Positions 8,797-18,006 are shown, counted from the stretch's first letter. The stretch is DNA of 64,000 nucleotides from Bacteroidota bacterium (GCA_018266055.1 JAFDYT010000008.1:261219-325218), one strand, 5' to 3'. Made by a program: numbers and translations. The notes: a model not told the origin generated them from the sequence alone.

Positions 8797-9748
8797 CATT
8801 GGCAACGAAATCGCGATAGCCAAAGCACTTTTGGAGGAAGGCAAGTTGGTGGCAATACCCACCGAAACCGTCTATGGCCTTGCCGGCAATGCCCTCAACG
8901 AAGAGGCGGTCACAGAAATTTATCTAGCAAAAAACCGGCCCTATTTTGATCCGCTGATTGTGCACGTCGGTAGCGTTGAGGCTGTAAGCGATTATGTGGA
9001 AGAAATTCCCCGGCAGGCATCCGAGCTGATGCGCCGCTTTTGGCCAGGGCCACTTACAATTCTGCTTCCTAAAAAAAGTATTGTACCTGATTTGGTCACT
9101 GCAGGGCTTGATCGAGTTGGCATCCGTTGCCCCGATCATCCGCTTACGCTCCAGCTTTTGAAGAAATTATCTTTTCCGCTGGCAGCTCCCAGTGCCAATC
9201 CTTTCGGCTACGTCAGTCCAACTAACCCTGCACACGTGAATGAACAACTTGGAAACAAGATTGATTACATTCTCGATGGAGGCGAATGCAAAGTTGGTGT
9301 GGAATCAACGATTGTCGGCTTTGAAAATGGAAACTCGATTGTTTATCGTGTAGGAGGGCTCAGTGTGGAAGACATTGAATCAGTGATCGGGAAGGTGATT
9401 GTCAACACACACTCTGATTCCAATCCACAAGCGCCGGGCCAGCTGACTAGTCATTACGCGCCGGGAAAACCTTTGCTCTTAGGGAACATTCAGCAGTTGT
9501 ATTCGCAGCACAAAAACAAATCGATGGCTGTATTGTCCTATCGGGATGAATACGAACTGGCTAATGTGAGAACACAGATTGTGCTTTCACCATCGGGAAA
9601 TCTTGACGAAGCCGCGCGAAAATTATTTTCGGCATTACGCGAGCTTGACAAGTTGGACGTAGAGATGATCCTGACTGAAGAAGTACCCGACATTGGTTTG
9701 GGAAGAGCAATTAACGATCGATTACGAAGAGCATCAAACAAATCTTAA
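8789..9748 (+). CDS. sua5: L-threonylcarbamoyladenylate synthase, long Sua5 form
   Basis: A 319-aa enzyme that makes threonylcarbamoyl-AMP from threonine, bicarbonate and ATP for the t6A37 modification of ANN-decoding tRNAs. Residues about 1-200 are the YrdC domain (IPTETVYGLA, KNRPYFDPLIVHV, AAPSANPFGYVSPT). The C-terminal part, after the linker motif APGQLTSHYAPGKP near residue 215-228, is the Sua5 domain, absent from short TsaC enzymes. The ATG lies inside the end of the Nudix gene. The phosphofructokinase gene follows 10 bp downstream. Confidence 0.93.
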   Translation: MADIGNEIAIAKALLEEGKLVAIPTETVYGLAGNALNEEAVTEIYLAKNRPYFDPLIVHVGSVEAVSDYVEEIPRQASELMRRFWPGPLTILLPKKSIVPDLVTAGLDRVGIRCPDHPLTLQLLKKLSFPLAAPSANPFGYVSPTNPAHVNEQLGNKIDYILDGGECKVGVESTIVGFENGNSIVYRVGGLSVEDIESVIGKVIVNTHSDSNPQAPGQLTSHYAPGKPLLLGNIQQLYSQHKNKSMAVLSYRDEYELANVRTQIVLSPSGNLDEAARKLFSALRELDKLDVEMILTEEVPDIGLGRAINDRLRRASNKS

Positions 9749-9758
9749 TATCATTCTT

Positions 9759-10850
9759 ATGAAAAAAGTATTAGTCCTTACCGGCGGTGGTGATTGTCCA
9801 GGTCTCAATGCAGTGATTCGTGGAATCGCCAAGCGCGCCCGCCAGGAAGAAGGCTGGGAAGTGTACGGCAGCATCGAAGCATTCAATGGTGTGTTTCGCG
9901 AACCCCAGGAAATCATAAAGTTAACGCCCGACCGCACAGCGGGTATTCATGTAAAGGGCGGAACAATCCTTAAAACCACCAACAAAGGAAACCCGATCAA
10001 ATTTCCTGTGGAACAGCCAGACGGCTCCATCAAATTTGAAGATCGTTCGGATGATCTTGTAAAAAAGTTGAAAGAACTTGGGTTTGACGCCGTGATCAAC
10101 ATTGGCGGCGATGGCTCGCAAAAAATATCGAAAGCATTGTTCGACAAAGGCATTCCGATGATTGGTGTTCCGAAGACAATCGACAATGATCTTTCAGCAA
10201 CAGATATGACTTTCGGTTTTCAAACTGCGGTGCAGATTGCAACCGACAGTCTTGACCGACTTGTATCCACCGCCGAAAGCCACTACCGGGTGATGATCAT
10301 GGAGGTGATGGGCCGCGATGCCGGATGGATCGCATTGCACACCGCTGTAGCGGGCGGTGCTGAGATTTGTCTGATACCGGAAATTCCTTACGACGTAAAA
10401 AAACTGGTAGAGCGTATCGACCTGCGCTACAACAATGGAAGAGGTTTTGTAAACATAGTAATCGCCGAAGGCGCCAAAGCCAAAGAAGGAACGATTACAT
10501 CCAGCGAAGGCTCGAAGGGATCAGAGCACGTGCGGTTGGGAGGCGTGGCGTATCAATTGTCAAAACAATTGAAAGATGCTGGATGCAAAGCCGAGATTCG
10601 CGAAACTGTGTTAGGCCATGTTCAGCGCGGCGGCACGCCTTCAGCGTTTGATCGGGTGTTGGCCTCTATGTTTGGTGTGAAAGCATTTGAGCTCGTTCTT
10701 GAAAAGAATTTTGGTCGGATGGTTGCCTTACGCAACAATTCAATCACTTCGGTTTCCCTGGATGAAGCGACGCGCGAATCAAACTTTGTAAAACCTAACT
10801 CTGATATTGTTCGTGGAGCAAAAGGACTTGGAATTAGCTTCGGCGATTAA
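9759..10850 (+). CDS. pfkA: 6-phosphofructokinase, probably ATP-dependent group III type
   Basis: A 363-aa enzyme phosphorylating fructose 6-phosphate. The start at 9759 gives the expected N-terminus with GGGDCPGLNA; the frame open from 9693 overlaps sua5. Two specificity motifs are readable: GGDGS near residue 117, where glycine points to ATP rather than pyrophosphate (which has GGDD), and PKTIDND near 138, where lysine is shared with pyrophosphate-type and mixed 'group III' enzymes. MEVMGRDAGWIA and the EIRETVLGHVQRGG substrate segment are intact. Known group III enzymes with the G/K combination use ATP and often lack classical allostery. A strong terminator follows. Confidence 0.93.
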   Translation: MKKVLVLTGGGDCPGLNAVIRGIAKRARQEEGWEVYGSIEAFNGVFREPQEIIKLTPDRTAGIHVKGGTILKTTNKGNPIKFPVEQPDGSIKFEDRSDDLVKKLKELGFDAVINIGGDGSQKISKALFDKGIPMIGVPKTIDNDLSATDMTFGFQTAVQIATDSLDRLVSTAESHYRVMIMEVMGRDAGWIALHTAVAGGAEICLIPEIPYDVKKLVERIDLRYNNGRGFVNIVIAEGAKAKEGTITSSEGSKGSEHVRLGGVAYQLSKQLKDAGCKAEIRETVLGHVQRGGTPSAFDRVLASMFGVKAFELVLEKNFGRMVALRNNSITSVSLDEATRESNFVKPNSDIVRGAKGLGISFGD

Positions 10851-10865
10851 TTATAGAGAAGCTAC

Positions 10866-10905
10866 AAAAAAAAGAGGCTGTCGTTTAGGCAGCCTCTTTT
10901 TTGTT
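10866..10905. terminator. Bidirectional rho-independent terminator between pfkA and dnaN
   Basis: A 10-bp perfect stem, AAAGAGGCTG (10871-10880) with CAGCCTCTTT (10890-10899), and a 9-nt loop. It is flanked by an A-run on the left and a T-run on the right, so both strands end in U-rich tails. It sits between the convergent pfkA and dnaN genes and would serve both. Confidence 0.9.
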
Positions 10906-10919
10906 AGTCAAAAACTTAA

Positions 10920-12044
10920 TTAAGCATATTGATTCAGCATCACTGGCATTACCAGCATTAAGATGTCTTCTCCTTTTTCTTTCTCAGCCGGGAAAATTAC
11001 ACCTGCCTTGTTGGAAGCAGACATATTTAATTTGATCTGATCTGTATCGAGGTTGCTGAGCATCTCAATCAGGAAGCGTGCATTGAAGCCGATTTCAATG
11101 TCTTCACCTTCATGCTCGCACGAAAGGCGCTCATTGGCTTCGTTGGAGAAGTCAAGATCTTCTGCTGATACCTGAAGCTCGCTTCCGGTAATTTTCAGAC
11201 GAACCTGATGCGTAGTTTTATTGGCGTAGATCGAGATACGTTTTAGTGAGCTGAGCAAATCCGTACGGCTGATCGTCATCTTGATCGGGTTGGAGGTAGG
11301 AATTACATTTTCGTAATCCGGATAACGCTCGTCGATCAGGCGGCAAATCATACGGATGTTTCCGAATTTGAAGAAGGCATTGCTCATGTTGAAGTCAATG
11401 TTCACATCAGTATTTTCCGTTGGCAAAGTAGCTTTCAACAAGTTCAAGGCCTTACGTGGAATGATGATGGCGTTGCCGTTTTCAGATTTAATGTCGGTTC
11501 TACGGTAGCGCACCAGACGATGACCGTCGGTAGCTACGAAAGTTGTGTTCTTGTCGCCAAGGTTCACATACACACCAGTCATAGCAGGGCGAAGCTCGTC
11601 GCTGCTGGTGGCGAAAATGGTATTGTTAATGGCGCGCGCCAAAACTTCGGTAGAAATGTTGGCTGAAAAGTCGTTGGATACAGAAGGTACCTTCGGGAAA
11701 TCAGTAGCGTTTTCACCAGCCAGCTTATAGCGACCGTTGTCCGAACTGATTTCAATGCTGTAAGTAGCTTCATCGATAGAGAACGTAACCGGTTGGTCGG
11801 GCAAGTTCTTCAAGGTTTCAAGAAGGATACGCGCAGGAACTGCAATGTTGCCTTTTTCCTTCGACTCGATGGTGATTTCAGTAATCATCGAAGTCTGCAA
11901 ATCAGAGGCAGTAACTGTCAGTTTACTTTTATCTATTTCAAAAAGAAAGTTTTCAAGAATTGGAACTACCGGATTGGTGGTAATAACTCCATTGATGTGA
12001 GAAAGCTGCTTCAACAGGTAGCTTGAATTAACGATAAACTTCAT
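10920..12044 (-). CDS. dnaN: DNA polymerase III subunit beta (sliding clamp)
   Basis: A 374-aa beta clamp, the ring that tethers DNA polymerase III to DNA. The start at 12044 gives the canonical MKFIVNSSYLLKQL; the frame is open to 12176 but that extension has no clamp homology. Three repeated clamp folds are evident (about 1-120, 125-245, 250-374), with typical TDGHRLVRYR near the middle, IIPRKALNLL, and a C-terminal VMPVMLNQ stretch. It is not next to dnaA here; its neighbours are pfkA (convergent) and a lipoprotein gene (upstream, same strand, behind a terminator). Confidence 0.96.
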   Translation of the reverse strand: MKFIVNSSYLLKQLSHINGVITTNPVVPILENFLFEIDKSKLTVTASDLQTSMITEITIESKEKGNIAVPARILLETLKNLPDQPVTFSIDEATYSIEISSDNGRYKLAGENATDFPKVPSVSNDFSANISTEVLARAINNTIFATSSDELRPAMTGVYVNLGDKNTTFVATDGHRLVRYRRTDIKSENGNAIIIPRKALNLLKATLPTENTDVNIDFNMSNAFFKFGNIRMICRLIDERYPDYENVIPTSNPIKMTISRTDLLSSLKRISIYANKTTHQVRLKITGSELQVSAEDLDFSNEANERLSCEHEGEDIEIGFNARFLIEMLSNLDTDQIKLNMSASNKAGVIFPAEKEKGEDILMLVMPVMLNQYA

Positions 12045-12235
12045 TGTGACTTTAGTTAGTGGTAAATAGGACGGTAAAGTTAAAAAGAAAAGGCAATAGC
12101 AAAAACATAATTTAAAATACTGGCGGTCAAAGCGTTGAAGTTCAAACATCACCACTCCGGTGATAAGAATGCTCAAAAAAGGGAAGGACGGGGAGTGGCC
12201 TTTGAAAGTGATCGATAATGTAGGCCATGAAAGAA

Positions 12236-12260
12236 AAAAGGCCGCTCAATGCGGCCTTTT
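12236..12260 (-). terminator. Rho-independent terminator of the lipoprotein gene
   Basis: Perfect 10-bp inverted repeat AAAAGGCCGC (12236-12245) and GCGGCCTTTT (12251-12260) with a 5-nt loop. On the minus strand the hairpin is followed by TTTTTTCTTTC. It lies just after the stop of the lipoprotein gene at 12282 and insulates dnaN, about 190 bp further on. Confidence 0.85.
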
Positions 12261-12281
12261 ACTTCTATTCGTCCCAGTTTA

Positions 12282-12710
12282 CTATTTAGGACAACCAGAA
12301 TAATCCACTGTAAAGGTGAAATTCTTGTCGTCTACTTTTTGAATGGCCGCATTCCCCCGGTGGTCTGGTTTGAACGACGCACCCGTGCCAACGTCGATCA
12401 GCGCACCAACGAGCCCCCACGACACGAGGCTAAGAATAAAATTACTGGTTCGAAATGTGTTACCAAACGACTGCGTTTTTGGTTCGCAACCGTCCTGACG
12501 CACCTCGACATTCATAGGTGCATTACGATGATAAAGCCCTGTGGCAGTACCCTGTCCAACTTTTGTTCCATTAACAAAAATTTGTGCATTAGGATGATCT
12601 TTTGCAATGATAGTGCCATTGAATTTGCTACCACCAAACATCACTCCGCAGCTACTGCATAAAAAAGATACCAGTGTCAAATAGGCGACTGGTTTAATTA
12701 GATTTTTCAT
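12282..12710 (-). CDS. Small lipoprotein with PEGA-like beta domain
   Basis: A 142-aa predicted lipoprotein: signal peptide with lipobox LCSSC (C21), then GTIIAKDHPNAQIFVNGTKVGQGTA, which resembles PEGA-type domains in which a short surface loop carries 'IFVNGxxVGxG'. A second hydrophobic segment (FILSLVSWGLVGALIDVGTG, about 92-111) suggests closer membrane contact. No enzymatic motif. The role is unknown. Confidence 0.72.
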   Translation of the reverse strand: MKNLIKPVAYLTLVSFLCSSCGVMFGGSKFNGTIIAKDHPNAQIFVNGTKVGQGTATGLYHRNAPMNVEVRQDGCEPKTQSFGNTFRTSNFILSLVSWGLVGALIDVGTGASFKPDHRGNAAIQKVDDKNFTFTVDYSGCPK

Positions 12711-12782
12711 TTTTTTGATTTGAGTTTTAGTATTTTAATTTTGACGGAACCGTGACGAATAGAAGTTTTTTTAAGTCTGCTT

Positions 12783-13721
12783 TTATTTCGGCTGATTCAG
12801 GTTGATGAAGGGCGTGTTCTGCCCTGATATTTGTGGAAGCTTTCCATCCCACCGATCGATAGATCGGTATTGGATTAACGCCGGGTTCAGCGACTTGGCA
12901 AGCTTGGCGTTGGCTTCCGCTTGCGCATTGGCATTCAACCGGGTTGATTCCGCATCGGCGGCAGCCTTTATTTTGGTGATGTCGGCGGCAGCTTTGGCTT
13001 CAATGACCTGGCTTTCAGCAATGGCTTTCGCTTCAATCACACGGCTTTCCGCGTCACCCCGCGCTTTGGCAATTTTCTTATTGGCTTCTGCCTCCACGGT
13101 CTTCACTTCATTTTGTGATTGTTGTGAACGCTGATTGGCTTCCAGTTTGGCATTAATCGCCGACTCGATGGATCCAGGTAAGTGCAACTCGCCAATGGTG
13201 TAAATCCGATCGATGATGATTCCGTAGCGTTTCGTTTGCTTTGACACCATGCTGTCAACTTTCAAAAGCAGGTCTCTTTTGTGAACACCATAGATCGACT
13301 CGATAGGCATGTGCGAAGCTGTGGTGTTTAGCGCGTCACGTACCATGTTACGCAAGAAGATGTTAGTGATCTCATCAATCCCTCTTCTATATTTTTGAAA
13401 AATAGCAGGCACACTGTCTGGAATCAGCGAGTAACTTATTCCAAAATCGCCGCTCACGTCAAGTCCTTCCTTGCTTTGAAAGTTGATCGAGTTGTTTGCT
13501 TCCCACACGTAGTTTTGTTGAAAGACTGGGAACGTATAAATCTTTTGATTAAACCCAAGGAAGTAGGCTCCCACACCAAGTTGCTTTTGCTCGACGCCCC
13601 GTTTATTGCCAAGCAGGTAAACTTTTATCCCGCGGTATCCGGCAGGCACCGTACTAATACACGACGACAACAGGAAGCACAGTCCTATTATCATCATCGG
13701 AAAGATGATTTGTTTTTTCAT
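12783..13721 (-). CDS. SPFH/band-7 (prohibitin-like) lipoprotein
   Basis: A 312-aa protein with a lipobox-type signal (LLSSC, C21), an SPFH/band-7 domain (about 25-205; starts VPAGYRGIKVYLLG) and a C-terminal Ala/Glu/Lys-rich coiled coil (about 200-280, with near-repeats of SRVIEAKAIAESQVIEAKAAA). Band-7 proteins oligomerise into rings on membranes and organise microdomains or control proteases. Lipid anchoring in place of the usual transmembrane helix would put it in the periplasm, which is inferred from the lipobox. Confidence 0.82.
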   Translation of the reverse strand: MKKQIIFPMMIIGLCFLLSSCISTVPAGYRGIKVYLLGNKRGVEQKQLGVGAYFLGFNQKIYTFPVFQQNYVWEANNSINFQSKEGLDVSGDFGISYSLIPDSVPAIFQKYRRGIDEITNIFLRNMVRDALNTTASHMPIESIYGVHKRDLLLKVDSMVSKQTKRYGIIIDRIYTIGELHLPGSIESAINAKLEANQRSQQSQNEVKTVEAEANKKIAKARGDAESRVIEAKAIAESQVIEAKAAADITKIKAAADAESTRLNANAQAEANAKLAKSLNPALIQYRSIDRWDGKLPQISGQNTPFINLNQPK

Positions 13722-13810
13722 AAATTAATTGTTTGAGGTTAAGAGTTGGAAAAAGAAAACAGCACGCCAATCCCTTGAAAAGGAATAAGCGAAAAAAGTT
13801 GATTCTTAAA

Positions 13811-14122
13811 TCAGATTCTTAGCGTATTGATCTGAAGATAGAAGGGTAGAGGGGAAACTCTGGTGAATACAGTAGCAGTAAACTGCGGCTTCAGCGATTG
13901 GTCAGAATTGATTACCCAAATACACAATGGCAGGTAATCACCAGGTAAAAATTGGTCAGCGTGAATCGACTCATCAAGGTCATCTTCCGCAAGGGAAACA
14001 ACCTGATCGATGGAAGTTTGATGATTGAAATTATCAGCGGAAGCAGGACGGCTGAAGAAAATAGAGAAAGCCAATAACGTGATCGAAGCGAGCAGAAGAC
14101 TTACTTGTTTCAATTTTTTCAC
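13811..14122 (-). CDS. Hypothetical small exported protein
   Basis: A 103-aa frame with a convincing Sec signal peptide (basic KKLK, hydrophobic 8-22, cleavage near ASA-D at 29-30). The remaining ~73 residues are acidic in the first half (AEDDLDESIHADQF) and have no recognised motif. It stands alone between the band-7 gene (same strand, 89 bp downstream) and the divergent S9 peptidase. The call rests on the signal peptide and an otherwise empty slot. Confidence 0.5.
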   Translation of the reverse strand: MKKLKQVSLLLASITLLAFSIFFSRPASADNFNHQTSIDQVVSLAEDDLDESIHADQFLPGDYLPLCIWVINSDQSLKPQFTATVFTRVSPLPFYLQINTLRI

Positions 14123-14238
14123 GTAGGCTGTGGAAAGGTTTTCCGTGTTAACGATAACTCGTTAGAAAGGGTTTTAGAAGTCTCAGAAAATCTTTTAAGA
14201 CGAAATCAATTTTAGTAACTTCCGAAAATTTAAGTTTT

Positions 14239-16281
14239 ATGAAATACCCTCTGACACTTTTGCTTTTTGCTTTCGTGATAGTCGCCTCGGCGCAGACCAG
14301 CCTTGATCAGTTTCTTAGTTACCCAAAAGAGTCTTCCTTCGCAGCATCTGCCGATGGAAAAAACATCGCATGGGTAATCAACGACCAGGGCAAACGCAAC
14401 ATCATGATTAAAACAGGCAATGATGTTCCGCGCATGCTTACCGACTACAATCAGGACGATGGGCAGGAAATTTCGCACCTCGTGTTTTCACCCAATGGCA
14501 CCAAACTCGTTTTTGTGAGGGGTGGCGAAGCCAATGCCAGAGGGCAGAATCCCAATCCGGCAAGTCTTGCCGAAGGCACCGAGCAAGCAATTTATTTTAA
14601 GGAAATAGCGTCGAAAAATCCTCCTTCAAAAATTACGCAAGGAAATAATCCGATGTTCTTTCCTGATGGATTAAAAATTCTATTTGCGAAAGGAGGGCAG
14701 ATCTTTGAAACGAGCCTTGACATTAACGCTGTGCCGAAGTTGCTCTTTGTTGCGCGTGGCGCCAACTATGGGCCGAAATTTTCTCCGTTAGGAAACGACA
14801 TTCTCTTTACCAGCGACCGCGGCGATCACAGCTTCATTGGCATTTACAGTCTCGTTACGAAAAAAATAAAATGGGTAGCTCCTGACGTAAGCAACGATAA
14901 TTTTCCCGTCTGGTCGCCCGATGGAAAGCAGGTTGCGTTCATCCGCTATTCGGGAACGAAGATTAATCAACTCGTCAATTACCTCGAAGGTCAGAAGTTT
15001 TCTGTATGGATTGCCGATGCAGAGTCGTTGAAAGGCAAAGCGATCTGGAATTCACCTTCGGATGACGGTGGCTTTGCACAAGATCGCGACAAGCCATTGG
15101 CATGGACTTCAGCTAATCGGATTTTATTTTATTCGGAGCACACAGGCTGGAATCATATCTTCTCAATGACTCCCGACGGCACGGATCTAAAAGACATTAC
15201 TCCAGGCGATGCCGAAGTGGAAAATTATGTTCTCGATGCTGCGCAACAGAATATTTATTTCGATGGCAATCGTGAAGATATCGACCGGCGTCATCTTTGG
15301 AAATCGAATGTGACACAAGGAAACCCCTCGGCTGTGACCAGTGGGGAGGGAATCGAAATGTTTCCCGCCTTCGGCGGAACATCATTGTATTGTTTCAGAT
15401 CCACCATCAACTCACCTAAAGTTTTGGTGCGCGTGGACGAATTCAAAAAAGCAACCGCTCCGATAAATATTATCAAAGCCCCTTCATTTGCTCCGTCTGT
15501 TTTTGTGAAACCAGAGCAAGTGATTTTTAAAGCAGCAGACGGCACAACCATTCACGGCCAGCTATTCATCGACCGAAAAATTTCAGGTAAGCGGCCGGCG
15601 CTCGTGTACATGCACGGTGGCCCGCATCGGCAAATGCTGTTGGGCTTTCACTACAGTGATTACTACAGCAACGGATACGCATTCAATCAATATATGGCAA
15701 GCCAAGGTTATGCGGTGGTGTCAGTAAATTATCGCGACGGTATTGGTTATGGTAAAGACTTTCGCAGGGCAAAGAATCAGGGGCCGCGTGGCGCCAGCGA
15801 GTATCAGGACATTGTAGCTGCGGGGAAATTTCTACAACTATTGCCGGAAGTAGACGCATCAAAAATCGGGTTGTGGGGTGGTTCGTATGGTGGCTATCTC
15901 ACCGCGATGGGGTTGTCGAAAAACCCTGAGTTGTTTAAAGCAGGTGTAGACTTGCATGGCGTACACGATTGGTCGTGGGATGCACAAGATGCTACCAACA
16001 GTTGGGGAATCGCAAAAAATGAAATGGATATTGCGTTCAAATCTTCGCCTAACGCTGACTTGTCAAAATGGACAGCGCCGGTGTTGTTTGTTCACGGCGA
16101 TGACGATCGCAATGTGCAGTTTCAACAAACCACAGATCTTGTAACCAAACTAAGGGAAAAAAATGTACCGGTGGAACTGCTCGTGCTACCCGATGAAATT
16201 CACGGGTTTCTCCGTCAGGAAAGTTGGACCAGAATTTTTGAGGCAGCCAAAGATTTCTTTGATAGGAAGTTAAAGCAATAG
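14239..16281 (+). CDS. Exported prolyl oligopeptidase-family (S9) peptidase
   Basis: A 680-aa protein: signal peptide (1-18, ending SAQ), WD40/TolB-like beta-propeller (about 25-400, with repeats such as FSPNGTKLVF, FSPLGNDILFTSD, WSPDGKQVAF) and a C-terminal alpha/beta-hydrolase domain (about 420-680). The catalytic triad is readable: S549 in GGSYGG, D623 in HGDDD, H655 in EIHGF. Such enzymes cleave short peptides, often as dipeptidyl or acylaminoacyl peptidases, probably in the periplasm. The stop codon is immediately followed by the ATG of the sirtuin gene. Confidence 0.9.
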   Translation: MKYPLTLLLFAFVIVASAQTSLDQFLSYPKESSFAASADGKNIAWVINDQGKRNIMIKTGNDVPRMLTDYNQDDGQEISHLVFSPNGTKLVFVRGGEANARGQNPNPASLAEGTEQAIYFKEIASKNPPSKITQGNNPMFFPDGLKILFAKGGQIFETSLDINAVPKLLFVARGANYGPKFSPLGNDILFTSDRGDHSFIGIYSLVTKKIKWVAPDVSNDNFPVWSPDGKQVAFIRYSGTKINQLVNYLEGQKFSVWIADAESLKGKAIWNSPSDDGGFAQDRDKPLAWTSANRILFYSEHTGWNHIFSMTPDGTDLKDITPGDAEVENYVLDAAQQNIYFDGNREDIDRRHLWKSNVTQGNPSAVTSGEGIEMFPAFGGTSLYCFRSTINSPKVLVRVDEFKKATAPINIIKAPSFAPSVFVKPEQVIFKAADGTTIHGQLFIDRKISGKRPALVYMHGGPHRQMLLGFHYSDYYSNGYAFNQYMASQGYAVVSVNYRDGIGYGKDFRRAKNQGPRGASEYQDIVAAGKFLQLLPEVDASKIGLWGGSYGGYLTAMGLSKNPELFKAGVDLHGVHDWSWDAQDATNSWGIAKNEMDIAFKSSPNADLSKWTAPVLFVHGDDDRNVQFQQTTDLVTKLREKNVPVELLVLPDEIHGFLRQESWTRIFEAAKDFFDRKLKQ

Positions 16282-16968
16282 ATGAAGAAAATTGTAGCGC
16301 TCACTGGGGCTGGGATCAGTGCTGAAAGTGGTTTGGCCACCTTCCGGGATTCGGGTGGTTTGTGGGAAGGCTATCGCGTGGAAGACGTGGCTACGCCGGA
16401 GGCCTGGCACCGAAATCCGGCTTTGGTACTAGAGTTTTACAACGAACGAAGAAAAACCGCATTGCAAGCCAGTCCGAACCGCGGCCATGAAATACTGGCT
16501 GAGCTTCAGAAGGATTTTGATGTGACGATCATAACTCAAAATGTAGACGATCTTCACGAGCGTGCCGGTTCGCAAAATGTAATTCATCTTCACGGAAGTT
16601 TATTTGAATCGCGCAGTACTTTCAACCCGTCGCTGGTGTATAAAATCAACGGCTGGCAATTGAACCTCGGCGACAAATGCGAAAAGGGCTCGCAGCTAAG
16701 ACCTAACATTGTGTGGTTTGGTGAGATGGTACCCATGATGGAGGTGGCCTCGCAGGTTGCGTCGCAAGCCGATTTGTTTCTTGTGGTAGGTACGTCACTC
16801 GTGGTGTACCCAGCGGCAGGATTGATTCATGATGTTCCTACGGATGTACCCATCTACATCGTCGACCCCAAGATTCCGGATGTAAGGCAAACCCCCAATC
16901 TTCATTTTATTGCTGAGAAGGCCAGTGTAGGAATGGAAATGGTTAGGAAATTGATTTTGAAAAATTAA
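16282..16968 (+). CDS. cobB: NAD-dependent protein deacylase, zinc-less class III sirtuin
   Basis: A 228-aa SIR2-family enzyme removing acyl groups from lysine with NAD. GAGISAESGLATFR (NAD site), TQNVDDLHERAG and the catalytic H104 (HLHGS) are intact. Y53-xx-R56, the pair that lets SIRT5/CobB-type enzymes accept succinyl and malonyl groups, is present. The four zinc-binding cysteines are missing: only C133 is found in the small-domain region, a pattern seen in compact bacterial sirtuins. The ATG directly follows the TAG of the peptidase gene, so the two are probably translationally coupled. Confidence 0.9.
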   Translation: MKKIVALTGAGISAESGLATFRDSGGLWEGYRVEDVATPEAWHRNPALVLEFYNERRKTALQASPNRGHEILAELQKDFDVTIITQNVDDLHERAGSQNVIHLHGSLFESRSTFNPSLVYKINGWQLNLGDKCEKGSQLRPNIVWFGEMVPMMEVASQVASQADLFLVVGTSLVVYPAAGLIHDVPTDVPIYIVDPKIPDVRQTPNLHFIAEKASVGMEMVRKLILKN

Positions 16969-17002
16969 TTTTGTCTAAACCACCTAAACACTTAACCCAC
17001 TT

Positions 17003-17983
17003 ATGAAGAAAGTATTCAAGTACCTCGGCTATGCGCTGATTTTGGTAGTCGTTGTGATAGCCGGAGCACTTACCTACGTGAAAGTAGCATTGCCTAATAT
17101 GGGCCAGGCCGAAGAAATTAAAATCGAATATACGCCCGAACGGATTGAACGGGGAAAATACCTGGCCACCTCTGTAACAGTTTGTGTGGATTGTCATTCG
17201 AAAAGAGATTGGTCCAGATTTTCCGGACCGCTGACACCGGGCACTTTAGGACAAGGCGGCGAGCGTTTTGATCAAAGCGTGGGAATGCCTGGTGTTTTCA
17301 TTTCTAAAAATATTACACCTCACGGAATAGCCCGCTACACCGATGGCGAGCTGTATCGCGTTATCACTACGGGTGTGACCAAAGAAGGCAAAGCGATGTT
17401 TCCTTTGATGCCCTATCCTTACTATGCCCGCATGGATCGCGAGGATATCTACAGCATCATTGCCTACGTGCGGTCAATTGCTCCGATTGAAAACAAAGTG
17501 GAGGATTCGCAGCCTGACTTCCCGATGAATTTTATTATCAATACCATTCCGCAAGCTGCGGCTCCGCAAACTCGCCCTGACAAATCCGATCAACTTGCGT
17601 ATGGTTCATACCTCGTGAATGCTGCTTCATGCGCAGAGTGCCACACACAGGTTGACAAGGGAAGAATCAAACCGGAACTCATTTTTGCCGGCGGAAGAGA
17701 ATTCCTTTTTCCGGATGGGTCGACAGTTCGTTCGTCCAACATTACACCCGATCAGGAAACTGGCCTTGGCAAATGGACGGAGGAAATGTTCATTCAAAAA
17801 TTCAAACACTACACTGACTCCACACATATTTCTGAAACGATTAAACCCGGTGAGTTCAACAGCATCATGCCGTGGACGATGTACGGGACTATGGAGAACA
17901 GCGATCTGGCGGCGATCTTCGCATACCTTAAATCGGTAAAACCTCTTACGAATAAAGTAGTCAGGTTTTCACCGGCAAAATAA
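17003..17983 (+). CDS. Membrane-anchored dihaem c-type cytochrome
   Basis: A 326-aa protein with an N-terminal membrane anchor (about 8-26) and two cytochrome c domains. Haem motifs are C61-VD-C64-H65 and C210-AE-C213-H214. Possible distal methionines occur in MFPLMPYPYYA and SIMPWTMYG, typical of the cytochrome subunits of alcohol/aldehyde dehydrogenases. Faces the periplasm. No dehydrogenase subunit lies next to it, so its donor is unknown. Its stop codon is embedded in a terminator hairpin shared with fabF. Confidence 0.87.
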   Translation: MKKVFKYLGYALILVVVVIAGALTYVKVALPNMGQAEEIKIEYTPERIERGKYLATSVTVCVDCHSKRDWSRFSGPLTPGTLGQGGERFDQSVGMPGVFISKNITPHGIARYTDGELYRVITTGVTKEGKAMFPLMPYPYYARMDREDIYSIIAYVRSIAPIENKVEDSQPDFPMNFIINTIPQAAAPQTRPDKSDQLAYGSYLVNAASCAECHTQVDKGRIKPELIFAGGREFLFPDGSTVRSSNITPDQETGLGKWTEEMFIQKFKHYTDSTHISETIKPGEFNSIMPWTMYGTMENSDLAAIFAYLKSVKPLTNKVVRFSPAK

Positions 17984-18006
17984 GTTCAGGGCTAATCCCT
18001 GAACTT
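17982..18006. terminator. Bidirectional terminator overlapping the cytochrome and fabF stop codons
   Basis: Perfect 10-bp stem AAGTTCAGGG (17982-17991) / CCCTGAACTT (17997-18006), 5-nt loop, followed on the plus strand by TTTAAAG after a T-rich arm and on the minus strand by ATTTTG. The hairpin contains the TAA of the cytochrome gene and the last five codons of fabF, an economical convergent arrangement. Confidence 0.85.
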
